From an uncultured Oscillibacter sp. (GTDB taxonomy: Bacteria; Bacillota; Clostridia; Oscillospirales; Oscillospiraceae), in NCBI GenBank assembly GCA_910587705.1, contig CAJUMX010000001.1:124001-188000 (forward strand): a stretch of DNA of 64,000 nt, read 5' to 3'. Numbering within the stretch: the stretch's first letter is position 1; each line of letters starts with the position of its first letter. A model generated the notes under the pieces. It was not told where the DNA came from, made no database searches, and saw only the letters and a list, made by a program, of their open reading frames with translations. Below are positions 8,383-16,651 of the stretch, piece after piece. The position numbers and the translations under genes were made by a program.

Positions 8383-9246
8383 ATGCTCTCTTTGGATCAA
8401 GTGACACAAGATACCGCCGGTCTCGTTGTGAAGGCCAGCTCCCATTGGCGGAAGGATCAGAAGGCCTGTTGGCGCCGCGCGGCGGAAAAAGAGACCCTGC
8501 CCCAAGCCAAATGGGCCATGGACAACTTCCTTCGGAATGCCGAAGCCGCGGACTTCCACCACTCCGCCCTCTGTGACGACACAGGTACACCGCACCCCTT
8601 CTTGGAGATCGGTGACCAGGCAGTCCTGCCTCCAGGCTTCTTCCCGGCGATGGAGGCCGGCATTCGCCAGGGCCTGAACGCGGTGCCCACACGCCCCATG
8701 GGCGTGCGGGGCAACGAGTTGGAGCGTATTTCCCAGCGCAAGGGCCTGTATGACGAGCCTGGTATGCTGATGCCAGCCCCCACCCAGATTCGCCGGATGT
8801 CCGGCACAAAGCTTCGGCTGACGGTTTTGATGCTGGGCGGCGGCCCTGAGATTCGGAGCAAAACCCAGCCCATTTTCCACATGCACTCCCTAGATCACGT
8901 CATTGACGAGATGATTGAGTGGGCCAAGCCTCAGGTGGCGGCGCTGGGCTGTCAGCCCTGCACTTTGTCCTTTGGCCTGGGCCGTACCGCCTGCGAAGCC
9001 TCCTCCTTATCTCTGGAAGCCATGAAGGACGGGCGCTACGACATACAAAGCGAAATTGAAAAGCGAATCACAGACACGGTGAACGCCACAGGCATCGGTC
9101 CCATCGGTCTGGGCGGCAGCACCTCCGTTCTGGCGACCTTCATTAAGATCGGAAATATGCGAGCCAGCGGCTTCCGGGTTGTTTCTATGCGTCCCAACTG
9201 CTGCATGGAGATTCGCAAATCCACCTGTGAATGGGAGACCGTCTGA
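8383..9246 (+). CDS. Fe-S hydro-lyase alpha subunit (fumarase class I N-terminal domain / L-tartrate dehydratase alpha-like)
   Basis: 287 residues from the ATG at 8383, preceded by AAAGGAGG. ALCDDTGTPHPFLEIG carries the cysteine of the conserved CQDTG cluster-binding site. LGCQPCTLSFGLGRTACEAS replaces the usual ACPPxxxGVGIGGT segment, and GIGPIGLGGSTSVL is the GPxGLGG loop. Cysteines in these places are consistent with an oxygen-sensitive 4Fe-4S cluster, as in anaerobic hydro-lyases. Candidate reactions are tartrate to oxaloacetate, fumarate/malate, or a related acid. The segment around the second cysteine is divergent, which argues against ordinary fumarase. Last gene of the operon. Confidence 0.85.
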   Translation: MLSLDQVTQDTAGLVVKASSHWRKDQKACWRRAAEKETLPQAKWAMDNFLRNAEAADFHHSALCDDTGTPHPFLEIGDQAVLPPGFFPAMEAGIRQGLNAVPTRPMGVRGNELERISQRKGLYDEPGMLMPAPTQIRRMSGTKLRLTVLMLGGGPEIRSKTQPIFHMHSLDHVIDEMIEWAKPQVAALGCQPCTLSFGLGRTACEASSLSLEAMKDGRYDIQSEIEKRITDTVNATGIGPIGLGGSTSVLATFIKIGNMRASGFRVVSMRPNCCMEIRKSTCEWETV

Positions 9247-9488
9247 AGCGGATAGAAGGTTCCGTGGTACCCGGGCCGACATTTTGGAGCTACCGCCAGT
9301 GATTCCAATGACGGAATGTGGTTTACCCGGTGGCAGGCACGTTCTTTGAACGCTTTCTGAGCAGTACAGCGCCGTCTTGTACCATGACGGGCGTTCATCC
9401 AATCCGCATCGGCATTATCTGCGCCACGGTCTTAAATCTTTGCCAAACAAATTGCCTTTCACATTCCAAAACCGGCTGAGCCAGTCTG

Positions 9489-9531
9489 AGAACCCAAGAA
9501 CCACCATGGTTCTAGGGTTCTTCTTTTTTCC
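9489..9531 (+). terminator. Rho-independent terminator
   Basis: Inverted repeat with arms 9489-9502 and 9508-9521 (one mismatch in 14 bp, 5-nt loop) followed by a T-rich run. It lies 240 nt after the hydro-lyase operon and could end its transcript. Confidence 0.65.
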
Positions 9532-9599
9532 CTTTCTTTGAAAAACGGCTATTTCCAGCTCGCTTCTAACACTCACGAAAAATTTAGCCTCGCCAAACA

Positions 9600-9745
9600 G
9601 GTTTTGCGGCAAGGCCCGCCCAGCCGCTCCGAGAGGTTTTTTGTCATCTGTCCGTGAACTCCGAAGCCAGAATAGTTGTAATGGCTATGTCCTAACCAGG
9701 TCTGAATATCCTTGGCATGTAACTTAGATAAAGTATGATCGTGGC
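9600..9745 (-). pseudogene. Possible remnant of a tyrosine recombinase C-terminus
   Basis: A minus-strand frame reads LHAKDIQTWLGHSHYNYSGF followed by GQMTKNLSERLGG. This resembles the end of phage/ICE integrases, where (K/A)xIQxWLGHSxxxTT precedes the catalytic tyrosine. Only about 50 codons resemble the family, and no HxLRH box is visible upstream, so this is a fragment at best. It lies on the other side of the acid-utilisation cassette from the clearer relic at 1262-1899. Confidence 0.4.
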
Positions 9746-10154
9746 GTAACCACGCCCTTATAGCGCAAAAGGACAAATCTCCAATATTTGGATACAAAAA
9801 TTTTGCGTTTTTCATCATTTTGGCATAATACCAAAACTTTATGTAACCTGTGATCTGAAAATTTTTTTAACATATGGCATTAAAGCCCTCCATTCATTTT
9901 TGACGGTACGCGCCAAACTCCCCGCCGCCGGTTTCTTTCCGACCAAAGGAACCATTTTTATCTACAGCGGCTGCCTTGTATACGTTTCTACAGATAGATT
10001 TCAAAAATTTTATTTTCTCTTGAGCATGGGGTGTCCAAAATCGACCGATTTCGACGTTATTATTAGTGGGGTAAAAAGTGGATTTGGTTAGTTGCATCTC
10101 ACCGTGTCTTATGCCCTCGCAAGTCGCCAGATTAGCTCCAGGGAGGATCGCTCA

Positions 10155-12152
10155 GTGAAGAGAAGGCATTTACATCTATATTCTTTCATCTTAGCCGGTT
10201 TCCTGCTGATGGCCTGCGTACAAACCCAGGCCGCCGCCGCTGCTCTGCCTCCCAGCACGTCCAAAGCCGTCGTATTTTTGCTGGACGCAAGCAACAGCAT
10301 GACCGTCAACGACCAGGAGCGGCTGGCAAAAGACGGTATTGCCCAGCTCCTATACAGCCTGCCCTCCCATTACCGCGTTGGCTTTGCCGCTTATAATACC
10401 AGTGTTGTCTCCAGCGTCGGAATGATGGACAGCAATGCCCGGGAGCCGGTCATGGAGGCAGTGGACGCCGTTTCCTATACTGGCTATACCAACGCCGGGG
10501 CAGGTCTGGCCGCAGGCTTGGCGCTTCTGGATACGGTGGAGACCGCCCGAATCCAGGGCATCCGCATTCATGTCATTGGCCTGGGTGCGAAAATGGCGGA
10601 CGGTCACAATACGACCTTCTCCGCCTCGGCACAAACCAGGGGCACCGCTTATCACGCGCCGCAGTCCTCGGATATCCAAGGTGCCATCGACTCCATCTTA
10701 CAGGAGCAGCTGGGAGTTCGGAAAACCCGGGCCGCGATTGTGGATACGGACGGCGGCCTGGAGGATATCACGGTAACCATCCCCTCGGCCCATACCAGCA
10801 AAGCCCGTATTCTTTTAACCAGCGGGAATCCCATCCAAAATTTGAAGGCGGATTTCAGCGCGGTAAACGGCAAACAGTACAGTGGCTCTCACTACGCCCT
10901 GCTGGAGCTGGATCATCCCACGGATACCGCCGTCCATATCACGTTTCAGGGTCAGAGCGGCGGTCAGGTGAAGGCCGACGTCATCTCGGAGTACGTATTG
11001 ACGGCACGGCTCACCGCTTCCTATACCGATTCCGAGCCGGATTATCCAGAGGCAGAGCGTTATAACAGGACGGCCAACCTATCCGCCGTATTCTATGACG
11101 CGGGAGGCTCCAACAGGCAGATGCTGACGGACGTGGTTTTCCAAGGGCTGCCGGTTCCGGTAACGGTTGACGGAAACCGCGTATCCTGCTATTTGAATGA
11201 GGGAACCGTCCGCTTTCAGCGCACGGTTACAACCGACACAAAGCTTCCAGTCCAGTTTGACTTTACAAGGCTGGATACCAACCTCATTCTGGAGCAGCCG
11301 ATTTTCCTGAACCTGGAAGGACCACCCGCTCTGTCCAAGCCTCCGCAAAAGGATTCCCGTCCGCAGATGATTGCCGGAGCCCTGATCTTGCTGGCTCTGC
11401 TCTCCATGCTGGTAATGTGGCTTTCCTCCCGGCGCAAAGGGACCAACGACACGGTTTCGGCCGCCGCGCCAGCTGCCCAGATGGAGGAAGCCAGCCGGTA
11501 TGGCTACGCGGGACGCCTGAATATCCACATCACCAACACGCTCTCGGGCCGTGACTTCCCACCCCTTACCTATAATCTGTTCCGGGTTCCCGGCGGAAAA
11601 AAGCGCTCCCTCCAGGAAATCTTGGACAGCTGCGCGGTGGACGAAGCCTTCGAGGGCGCGGTCAAATACCTCAAGGACTGCAAATTTGGCTATGCGGACG
11701 TGCAGATCACCCATGACCAGGTGGCGTTCCCCTATGTGATCACGGCATTTACCCACACCAACGAGGAAAAGACGCTGATTCACAGCCTGGACCGGGAGAA
11801 CATCCGGGGCTTCATCTCCCGCAACATGGCGGATTTGACCTTGAAGCTCTATTTGAAGGACCTGGAGGGGCGGCAGCGGTATGTCTACAACTGCTCCTGC
11901 GACCCTGAGAAGTTTACCAACCAGCAGCCAGAGGAGATCGTCGTCAAGTATAACCGGCAAATCCGGCAGGATGATCTGGACGACATTGTGGACCGGGAAC
12001 TGAAATTTTTTGTGCTGGCGGATGAGGACCGATGGGGCTTTACCGTGGTGCCGGTGCTCCGTGAGGACGGGCAGCTTCGGCTTGGTCCGGATCAGTTCTT
12101 CCGCTTTGAGACAGAGGGCTGGGTGACCAACTTCTTTGACGGAACGAAATAG
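10155..12152 (+). CDS. VWA-domain membrane-anchored protein
   Basis: 665 residues from GTG at 10155, chosen because AGGGAGG lies 8 nt upstream and the next residues (KRRHLHLYSFILAGFLLMAC) form a signal or lipoprotein leader. The von Willebrand A domain starts at about residue 38. Its MIDAS motif DASNS begins at D44, and NAGAGL supplies the later metal-site residue region. A second hydrophobic helix (IAGALILLALLSMLVMW, about 404-424) is followed by a basic stop-transfer and a roughly 240-residue C-terminal, probably cytoplasmic, domain not recognised. This implies an outside-facing VWA adhesion or assembly domain with an inside module. It heads a five-gene block ending in a Rhs gene, 16 nt before the next gene. 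Confidence 0.8.
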   Translation: MKRRHLHLYSFILAGFLLMACVQTQAAAAALPPSTSKAVVFLLDASNSMTVNDQERLAKDGIAQLLYSLPSHYRVGFAAYNTSVVSSVGMMDSNAREPVMEAVDAVSYTGYTNAGAGLAAGLALLDTVETARIQGIRIHVIGLGAKMADGHNTTFSASAQTRGTAYHAPQSSDIQGAIDSILQEQLGVRKTRAAIVDTDGGLEDITVTIPSAHTSKARILLTSGNPIQNLKADFSAVNGKQYSGSHYALLELDHPTDTAVHITFQGQSGGQVKADVISEYVLTARLTASYTDSEPDYPEAERYNRTANLSAVFYDAGGSNRQMLTDVVFQGLPVPVTVDGNRVSCYLNEGTVRFQRTVTTDTKLPVQFDFTRLDTNLILEQPIFLNLEGPPALSKPPQKDSRPQMIAGALILLALLSMLVMWLSSRRKGTNDTVSAAAPAAQMEEASRYGYAGRLNIHITNTLSGRDFPPLTYNLFRVPGGKKRSLQEILDSCAVDEAFEGAVKYLKDCKFGYADVQITHDQVAFPYVITAFTHTNEEKTLIHSLDRENIRGFISRNMADLTLKLYLKDLEGRQRYVYNCSCDPEKFTNQQPEEIVVKYNRQIRQDDLDDIVDRELKFFVLADEDRWGFTVVPVLREDGQLRLGPDQFFRFETEGWVTNFFDGTK

Positions 12153-12168
12153 CTAAGGAGATTGTAAG

Positions 12169-12951
12169 ATGATTGTACGGGCTTTCCCCCTTTTTGATCA
12201 GGGCTCCATTCTGCGCGCGGATATGATGGCGGAGCTTGCCGGCTACGCGTATTTGTTTGGAGACATTCTCTACGACGGGTATTCCGACGGCATTCTCAGC
12301 GGCTGCCGTCTGACGACCACCAGGGACGCCATCGTAGTCAATCCGGGCGTCATACGCCATGCCGGAAAGAATTTTCTGATAAAGGACCCCATCTATGTAG
12401 CCTATTACCCCACCAACTCCACCACCGTTTTGAAGATGAATTTCCTGGGGGAAAATCGGTCCGCGCGGTTCGTCACATATGACGCGGAGGTTGTGCTTGA
12501 CAACGCGCCCGCTGTTCGGGAAGGGCAGATCGAGCTCTGCCGGTTCAAGCTCCAGCCCGGCGCTCAGCTCCGGTACAAATACGTAAGCTTCGAGGATCGG
12601 AGCACGGAATACGACACGTTGAATACGCTGTACGCTCCACATTCGGCCAAAGAGCGCAGCACCTTGTCCCCTGAGATCACATACGATTACGCAAGAGAGC
12701 TGTCGGGCACAAATCCAAAGAACCATTGGGACATGGTATTTTGTCTCCAGGCGGCAGACCGCAGCCGGCCGGTGGCGGCCGACGCCATCGCGCTTTACCT
12801 AAGGTCCCGGCTTGGCGGCTCCGCAGAGGATTTTTCCACAAACCAAGCGCTTTATGAGGGCCTAAATCAAATCCTGACCTCCGTCAAGCGGGGGCAGGAC
12901 ATCGCTCCTAGAAGCAAGGAACGCAGGAAATCCAAAATACTGGTGGACTAA
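12169..12951 (+). CDS. Conserved protein of tail/baseplate-like type (often mislabelled DNA and RNA helicase)
   Basis: 260 residues, ATG preceded by AAGGAGATTGTAAG. It opens with FPLFDQGSILRADMMAELAG and continues with YSDGILSGCRLTTTRDAIVV and NPGVIRHAGKNFLIKDPIYV. From memory, this pattern belongs to a family found in Clostridia beside contractile-injection/phage-tail genes and Rhs proteins, where it is sometimes labelled helicase although no helicase motif is present; none is seen here either. The N-terminal layout (short beta-rich segments with a ligand-like SDG turn) resembles tail fibre or baseplate attachment proteins. A structural or loading role is an inference. Confidence 0.55.
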   Translation: MIVRAFPLFDQGSILRADMMAELAGYAYLFGDILYDGYSDGILSGCRLTTTRDAIVVNPGVIRHAGKNFLIKDPIYVAYYPTNSTTVLKMNFLGENRSARFVTYDAEVVLDNAPAVREGQIELCRFKLQPGAQLRYKYVSFEDRSTEYDTLNTLYAPHSAKERSTLSPEITYDYARELSGTNPKNHWDMVFCLQAADRSRPVAADAIALYLRSRLGGSAEDFSTNQALYEGLNQILTSVKRGQDIAPRSKERRKSKILVD

Positions 12952-12980
12952 AGCGGCGGAACGCTTCGGCCCCGTTCAAA

Positions 12981-13355
12981 ATGGAGGCGGCGGGGGAAAA
13001 CGAGTTCTACCTTGCCTCGAATGAAACGCAGTGTTATTTCTACTCCCCGGGAACAGAAGGGGAAGAGCGGCTGTTCGGTCTGATGAAAGCACCGCCGCAA
13101 AACGCGGAGCTTTTTTACCGGGAGCTCTCCGACTGGGGCGAGAGGCACACTGTTTACACCTTCGACTATGTGACGGAGCCGGACATGGATACAAGCGGCG
13201 GTGTGGAAACCCGCGTCAAATTCTACCCATCCCAGGAGCGGTTGAAGCTCGTCTGGACATCCTACGAGCCTGGTGACGACGGAGGGTGGACCTATCGGGA
13301 AAAAGCGGTTTATGACGTCCCGCTTCATACAGACAGCGCCGAGTCCACACCGTAA
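12981..13355 (+). CDS. Hypothetical protein
   Basis: 124 residues, acidic, with many aromatic residues (NEFYLASNETQCYFYSP, YTFDYVTEPDMD, WTSYEPGDDGGWTYREKAVY). No signal peptide or membrane segment. It starts 30 nt after the previous stop with a poor ribosome site, so the true start could be a non-ATG codon slightly upstream, or translation may be coupled. No family was recognised. The gene stays in strand and spacing with the VWA-Rhs block, which suggests a co-acting component. Confidence 0.6.
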   Translation: MEAAGENEFYLASNETQCYFYSPGTEGEERLFGLMKAPPQNAELFYRELSDWGERHTVYTFDYVTEPDMDTSGGVETRVKFYPSQERLKLVWTSYEPGDDGGWTYREKAVYDVPLHTDSAESTP

Positions 13356-13393
13356 GGCAGGCTTTACAGACAGTTTTACCAAGAGGGGGGACC

Positions 13394-13966
13394 ATGATGG
13401 CAACATACGAATACAGCGATGAGTTAATTCTAAACGCCCGCCGGAATCTGGAAACGCTTGAAGCACAAAGCCACTCCAGCGAGGTTGTCCAGCAGGAGCT
13501 CCAGCAATCCATTTACGACGACGTGGTGACGATTTTTGAAGTCCCCGTTTTCTTTCAGGATTGGAAAATCCTCCAAGACCGCGCGTCCATTCGGATGCCA
13601 AGCGATTTCATCGCCCGGACGGAGGAAGAAATCGCCAGCGTGTATGTTCTGGGCACAAAGCCCCAATCCGTTTACTCCAACGGCTACCTGAGCTTTATGA
13701 TCGCGCTCAACTGGACCAACAATCTGATCTCCAATGACAACATCCACGATTTCACCCAGTTTGCCAGCCGGGCCATTGAGCGGGTCGGTCCCCAGTGCAG
13801 AATCCTGAACACGGAAAAGCTCCACCGGCCGGACTGCAATCTGTCCATCCTGCAATTTTTGGCCCAGACACTGGACTCTGTGAATATGAACGTCATGTTC
13901 TTCGCATCCGTGGAGGGGCGGCTGCTGATTGGCTCCATCACCTTCAACCAGAAGGATGCAAGCTGA
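13394..13966 (+). CDS. Unknown protein, possible Eag/DcrB-fold chaperone for the adjacent Rhs effector
   Basis: 190 residues, starting at a double ATG (13394/13397) behind AAGAGGGGGG. The first 50 residues are acidic and helical. From about residue 50 the order is FEVPVFFQDWKILQDRASIR, a short PSDF loop, GYLSFMIALNWTNN, and the closing hairpin NVMFFASVEGRLLIGSITFN. That alternation, position and size are reminiscent of DUF1795/DcrB-type Eag chaperones, which escort Rhs or PAAR effectors and are encoded just before them; here the next gene is indeed Rhs. Sequence identity to Eag proteins is not evident, so this is a structural guess. Confidence 0.5.
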   Translation: MMATYEYSDELILNARRNLETLEAQSHSSEVVQQELQQSIYDDVVTIFEVPVFFQDWKILQDRASIRMPSDFIARTEEEIASVYVLGTKPQSVYSNGYLSFMIALNWTNNLISNDNIHDFTQFASRAIERVGPQCRILNTEKLHRPDCNLSILQFLAQTLDSVNMNVMFFASVEGRLLIGSITFNQKDAS

Positions 13967-14310
13967 CCACGAAAATCGAATACAGCGACGGCTCCTATGA
14001 GGCGTTCGCCTATGACGAGCGGGAAAACAAAACCTATATCCGGGACCGCCGCGGCCACGAGCTGCACCGCGTTTACAACGAGAAAAGCCTGTTGGCGGAA
14101 GAGCGGCTGCCCAACGGCACCGTAGAGAAACGGTATGTCTACGACCTGCGGGGCAACATCGTCAAGCGGATAGACGCAGCGGGCTATCGATCCGGAGACA
14201 GCGACGAAACCCGCGTCGGCACGCTGTATCGCTACAACCAGGTGGGCTGGCTGCTGGAGAAGCGGGAGCCTGTCCAAAAACCGAAAGCGGCGCTCTGCGG
14301 TACTGCCTGA
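13963..14310 (+). pseudogene. 5' fragment of Rhs/YD-repeat gene (no proper start, frame lost at 14276-14280)
   Basis: Frame 1 carries YD-repeat sequence (IEYSDGSYEAFAYDERENKT, RYVYDLRGNIVKRIDAAG) that begins exactly where the previous gene stops (CTG overlapping its TGA). There is no ATG/GTG with a ribosome site, and the usual N-terminal domains of Rhs proteins are missing. After REPVQK the frame runs into a stop at 14308. The neighbouring frame continues the repeats seamlessly (TESGALRYCLTEYRYDASGN). A one-base loss in the A5 tract at 14276-14280 explains this. Confidence 0.75.
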
Positions 14311-14396
14311 CAGAATACCGCTATGACGCCTCCGGCAACCTGGCGGAGGAGCGGCGGTATCAGGACTTCCAGACGGAAAAGAGAGCCGCCGGGCGG

Positions 14397-16646
14397 ATGG
14401 TAGAGCACTCCCGCTCCATCGACCGGGAGGACGGCGGCTGGGGATTCGCCACCACGACTTACTCCTATGATAAAAGCGGCAACCTCACCCGCATCCAGAT
14501 GCCCACCGGCGGCGAGATTCTGCGGGAATATGATGCCGTGGACCGTCTCGTTGCCGAGACTCACCGGGAGAAGGCCAGCGGCATCCACAACCGCACCCGG
14601 TTCTCCTATGACAAGGCCGGGAACCTGGTGGAAATCACCGACAACCAGGGCCGCCGGACGCTCATCGAGTACGACCTACTCAACCGGGAGATTCGCCGCA
14701 TTGAAAAGGACGGCGGAATAGCCCGCAGCTTTTACAACAGCAACGGGCAGCTTTCCAAGGTGGTGCGCCTTAACCAGTACGACCCCCAGACCGACGGCGG
14801 CGCAGGCTACCAGTACACCTATGACCACAGGGGCCGGATCACCGGCATCGTCAAGGCCGACGGCTCCACCGAATACTACTCCTATGACTGCGCCGGAAAC
14901 ATGGTCAGCTCCACCGACGGCCAGGGGCACACCACCCGGTACGAGTATGGCCGGGCGGGCAAACTCACCGCCATCCAGGACCCCAACGGACAACGGGAGC
15001 TGTACGGCTACGACGCCGGGGGCCGTCTGATTCGCAGGACCGACCGCAACGGCGTGACCCTGGAGTTTGGCTACAACCTTTACAACGCGCTCCTGTTCAA
15101 AAAAGTGAAGGGCGGCGCTCTGGGCGATTTTTACGAATACACCCCGGAGGGCTTGCTCAAATACGCCGTCTCCGCCGGAATGCGGTACACCTACGAATAC
15201 GATGCTCTGGACCGGATGATCCGCAAGTCCGCCAGCGGCCGGACGCTGCTGGCCCTGGCCTACGACGGCAACGGAAACAAGGTCCGCCAGACCGACGCGG
15301 CCGGAACGGTCACGAAATTTGTCTATTCTCCTCTTGATTTACTGACGGAAGTGTGGGATGATGGGCACAAGTTGGCGGCATATACGTACAACGCCGGCGG
15401 CGCTGTTCAAAGGGAGGTCCACGGCCCCATTGAGCGGCAGTTCCAGTACGACCTGGACCAGAATCTCACCGGCCTGCTGGTCCGGTCCTGCGGAGAGCTT
15501 CTGGCGGAAAACCAATATCTCTACGACGGTAACGGCAACCGAACGCGGAAGCGTCAGCTTGGAGGTGATACGCTCTATCACTATGATGCTCTGAACCAGC
15601 TGAAAAAGGTGGAGTATCCCTCCTACACCGAGGAACTGTTCTACGACAAGGCGGGCAACCGCATTTGCCGCCTTGCCCATGGCGTGGAGGAGCTGTACCA
15701 GTACGACCTCCGGAACCGGCTGACTGCCTATACCAAGGGCGGCGTCACCACCACGTTCCAGTATGACCGGGCCGGAAATCTGCTGGCGGACGATCACGCC
15801 CGCTACAGCTACGACGCCTTCAACCGTGCGGAGAGAGTGGAGACCTTTGACGGCCACATCCAGCTCAACCGCTATGAGTACGACGCATGGGGGAATATTA
15901 CGGCCCAGGAGGAGACCGTCCCTAATCGGTTCAAATTCACGGGACAGCAGCTGGACCCGGTTACGCAGCAGTACTATCTGCGGGCGAGGTTCTATAATCC
16001 GGTTATCGCAAGGTTTACCCAGGAGGACACCTATCGGGGCGATGGACTGAATCTGTATGCCTACTGCGCAAATAATCCGGTTTATTACACCGATCCTACC
16101 GGAAGGTTATCACAATGTGTTAAGGACGCATACGCAAAACTCGCTAAGGAGCAGGGTATCGACCTGGAGCATGCGGACTTTGACACAAAGCAGCGATTGA
16201 TGGCCGAAGCCGTCAATACGGTTAAGGAGAAAAAGAAAAACCAAGGAAATCCTTATGAAAATGAACCGATACCACTGCCTCCGCCCGCAGACAACCAACC
16301 AAAAAAGCCCGTTGCCGAAGAGCCTACTAGTACAAAAAAGACGTCCTTAGATTATAAGAATGCGATGGTTGAAAAGGGTGGGCAATACTATACTGATAAA
16401 AAGACAATTGATGAGATTGGTAACCTGGAAGCAAAGGGGGTGGATTTTTCCAGCCTAACCAAAACGCTAACGTCTAGCAGACCATCAACAGAAGGGGGTA
16501 CATCCAACGTCTATAAATACAGTGATTCTCATGGAACCAAATTTATAATTCATGAGGTAACGGATGCCAGCGGGAATATCCTTCATAGAGACTTTGATGG
16601 AGTGCGGATTCCATCTGGACAGATGGTAAATAAGGGAGGAACGTAG
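14397..16646 (+). CDS. Rhs/YD-repeat protein, core plus C-terminal toxin-like tip (3' part of a frameshifted gene)
   Basis: The first ATG in this frame is at 14397, but YD repeats in the same frame reach back to about 14280. About twenty YD repeats (YSYDKSGNLTRI, YEYGRAGKLTAI, YQYDLRNRLTAY) build the shell. The Rhs core ends with QYYLRARFYNPVIARFTQED and YAYCANNPVYYTDPTGR near residue 565. The last 180 residues are unrelated, AT-richer and Lys/Asn-rich, with a Pro-rich linker and a final compact segment (KFIIHEVTDASGNILHRDF, VRIPSGQMVNKGG). Swapped C-terminal tips like this are typically toxins. The toxin class was not recognised. A small gene begins 5 nt downstream, as expected for immunity. 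Confidence 0.85.
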   Translation: MVEHSRSIDREDGGWGFATTTYSYDKSGNLTRIQMPTGGEILREYDAVDRLVAETHREKASGIHNRTRFSYDKAGNLVEITDNQGRRTLIEYDLLNREIRRIEKDGGIARSFYNSNGQLSKVVRLNQYDPQTDGGAGYQYTYDHRGRITGIVKADGSTEYYSYDCAGNMVSSTDGQGHTTRYEYGRAGKLTAIQDPNGQRELYGYDAGGRLIRRTDRNGVTLEFGYNLYNALLFKKVKGGALGDFYEYTPEGLLKYAVSAGMRYTYEYDALDRMIRKSASGRTLLALAYDGNGNKVRQTDAAGTVTKFVYSPLDLLTEVWDDGHKLAAYTYNAGGAVQREVHGPIERQFQYDLDQNLTGLLVRSCGELLAENQYLYDGNGNRTRKRQLGGDTLYHYDALNQLKKVEYPSYTEELFYDKAGNRICRLAHGVEELYQYDLRNRLTAYTKGGVTTTFQYDRAGNLLADDHARYSYDAFNRAERVETFDGHIQLNRYEYDAWGNITAQEETVPNRFKFTGQQLDPVTQQYYLRARFYNPVIARFTQEDTYRGDGLNLYAYCANNPVYYTDPTGRLSQCVKDAYAKLAKEQGIDLEHADFDTKQRLMAEAVNTVKEKKKNQGNPYENEPIPLPPPADNQPKKPVAEEPTSTKKTSLDYKNAMVEKGGQYYTDKKTIDEIGNLEAKGVDFSSLTKTLTSSRPSTEGGTSNVYKYSDSHGTKFIIHEVTDASGNILHRDFDGVRIPSGQMVNKGGT

Positions 16647-16651
16647 TTTAG

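Larger units (their letters stand above)
9247..10154. other. Long intergenic stretch with terminator and integrase-like relic
   Basis: No intact gene is supported over about 900 nt between the hydro-lyase operon and the VWA gene. It holds a hairpin terminator near 9489-9531 and a minus-strand relic near 9600-9745 (both listed separately). The rest is AT-rich, especially 9740-10080, and probably includes the unidentified promoter of the following gene. Confidence 0.6.

Noticed and set aside
9250..9480. Degraded coding sequence after the hydro-lyase operon
   Set aside because: Several short protein-like stretches appear in different frames, but none matches a family I can name.
14270..14290. 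Programmed -1 ribosomal frameshift in the Rhs gene
   Set aside because: The A5 tract does not form a canonical X XXY YYZ site in the reading frame and no downstream stem-loop stands out; simple base loss is more likely.
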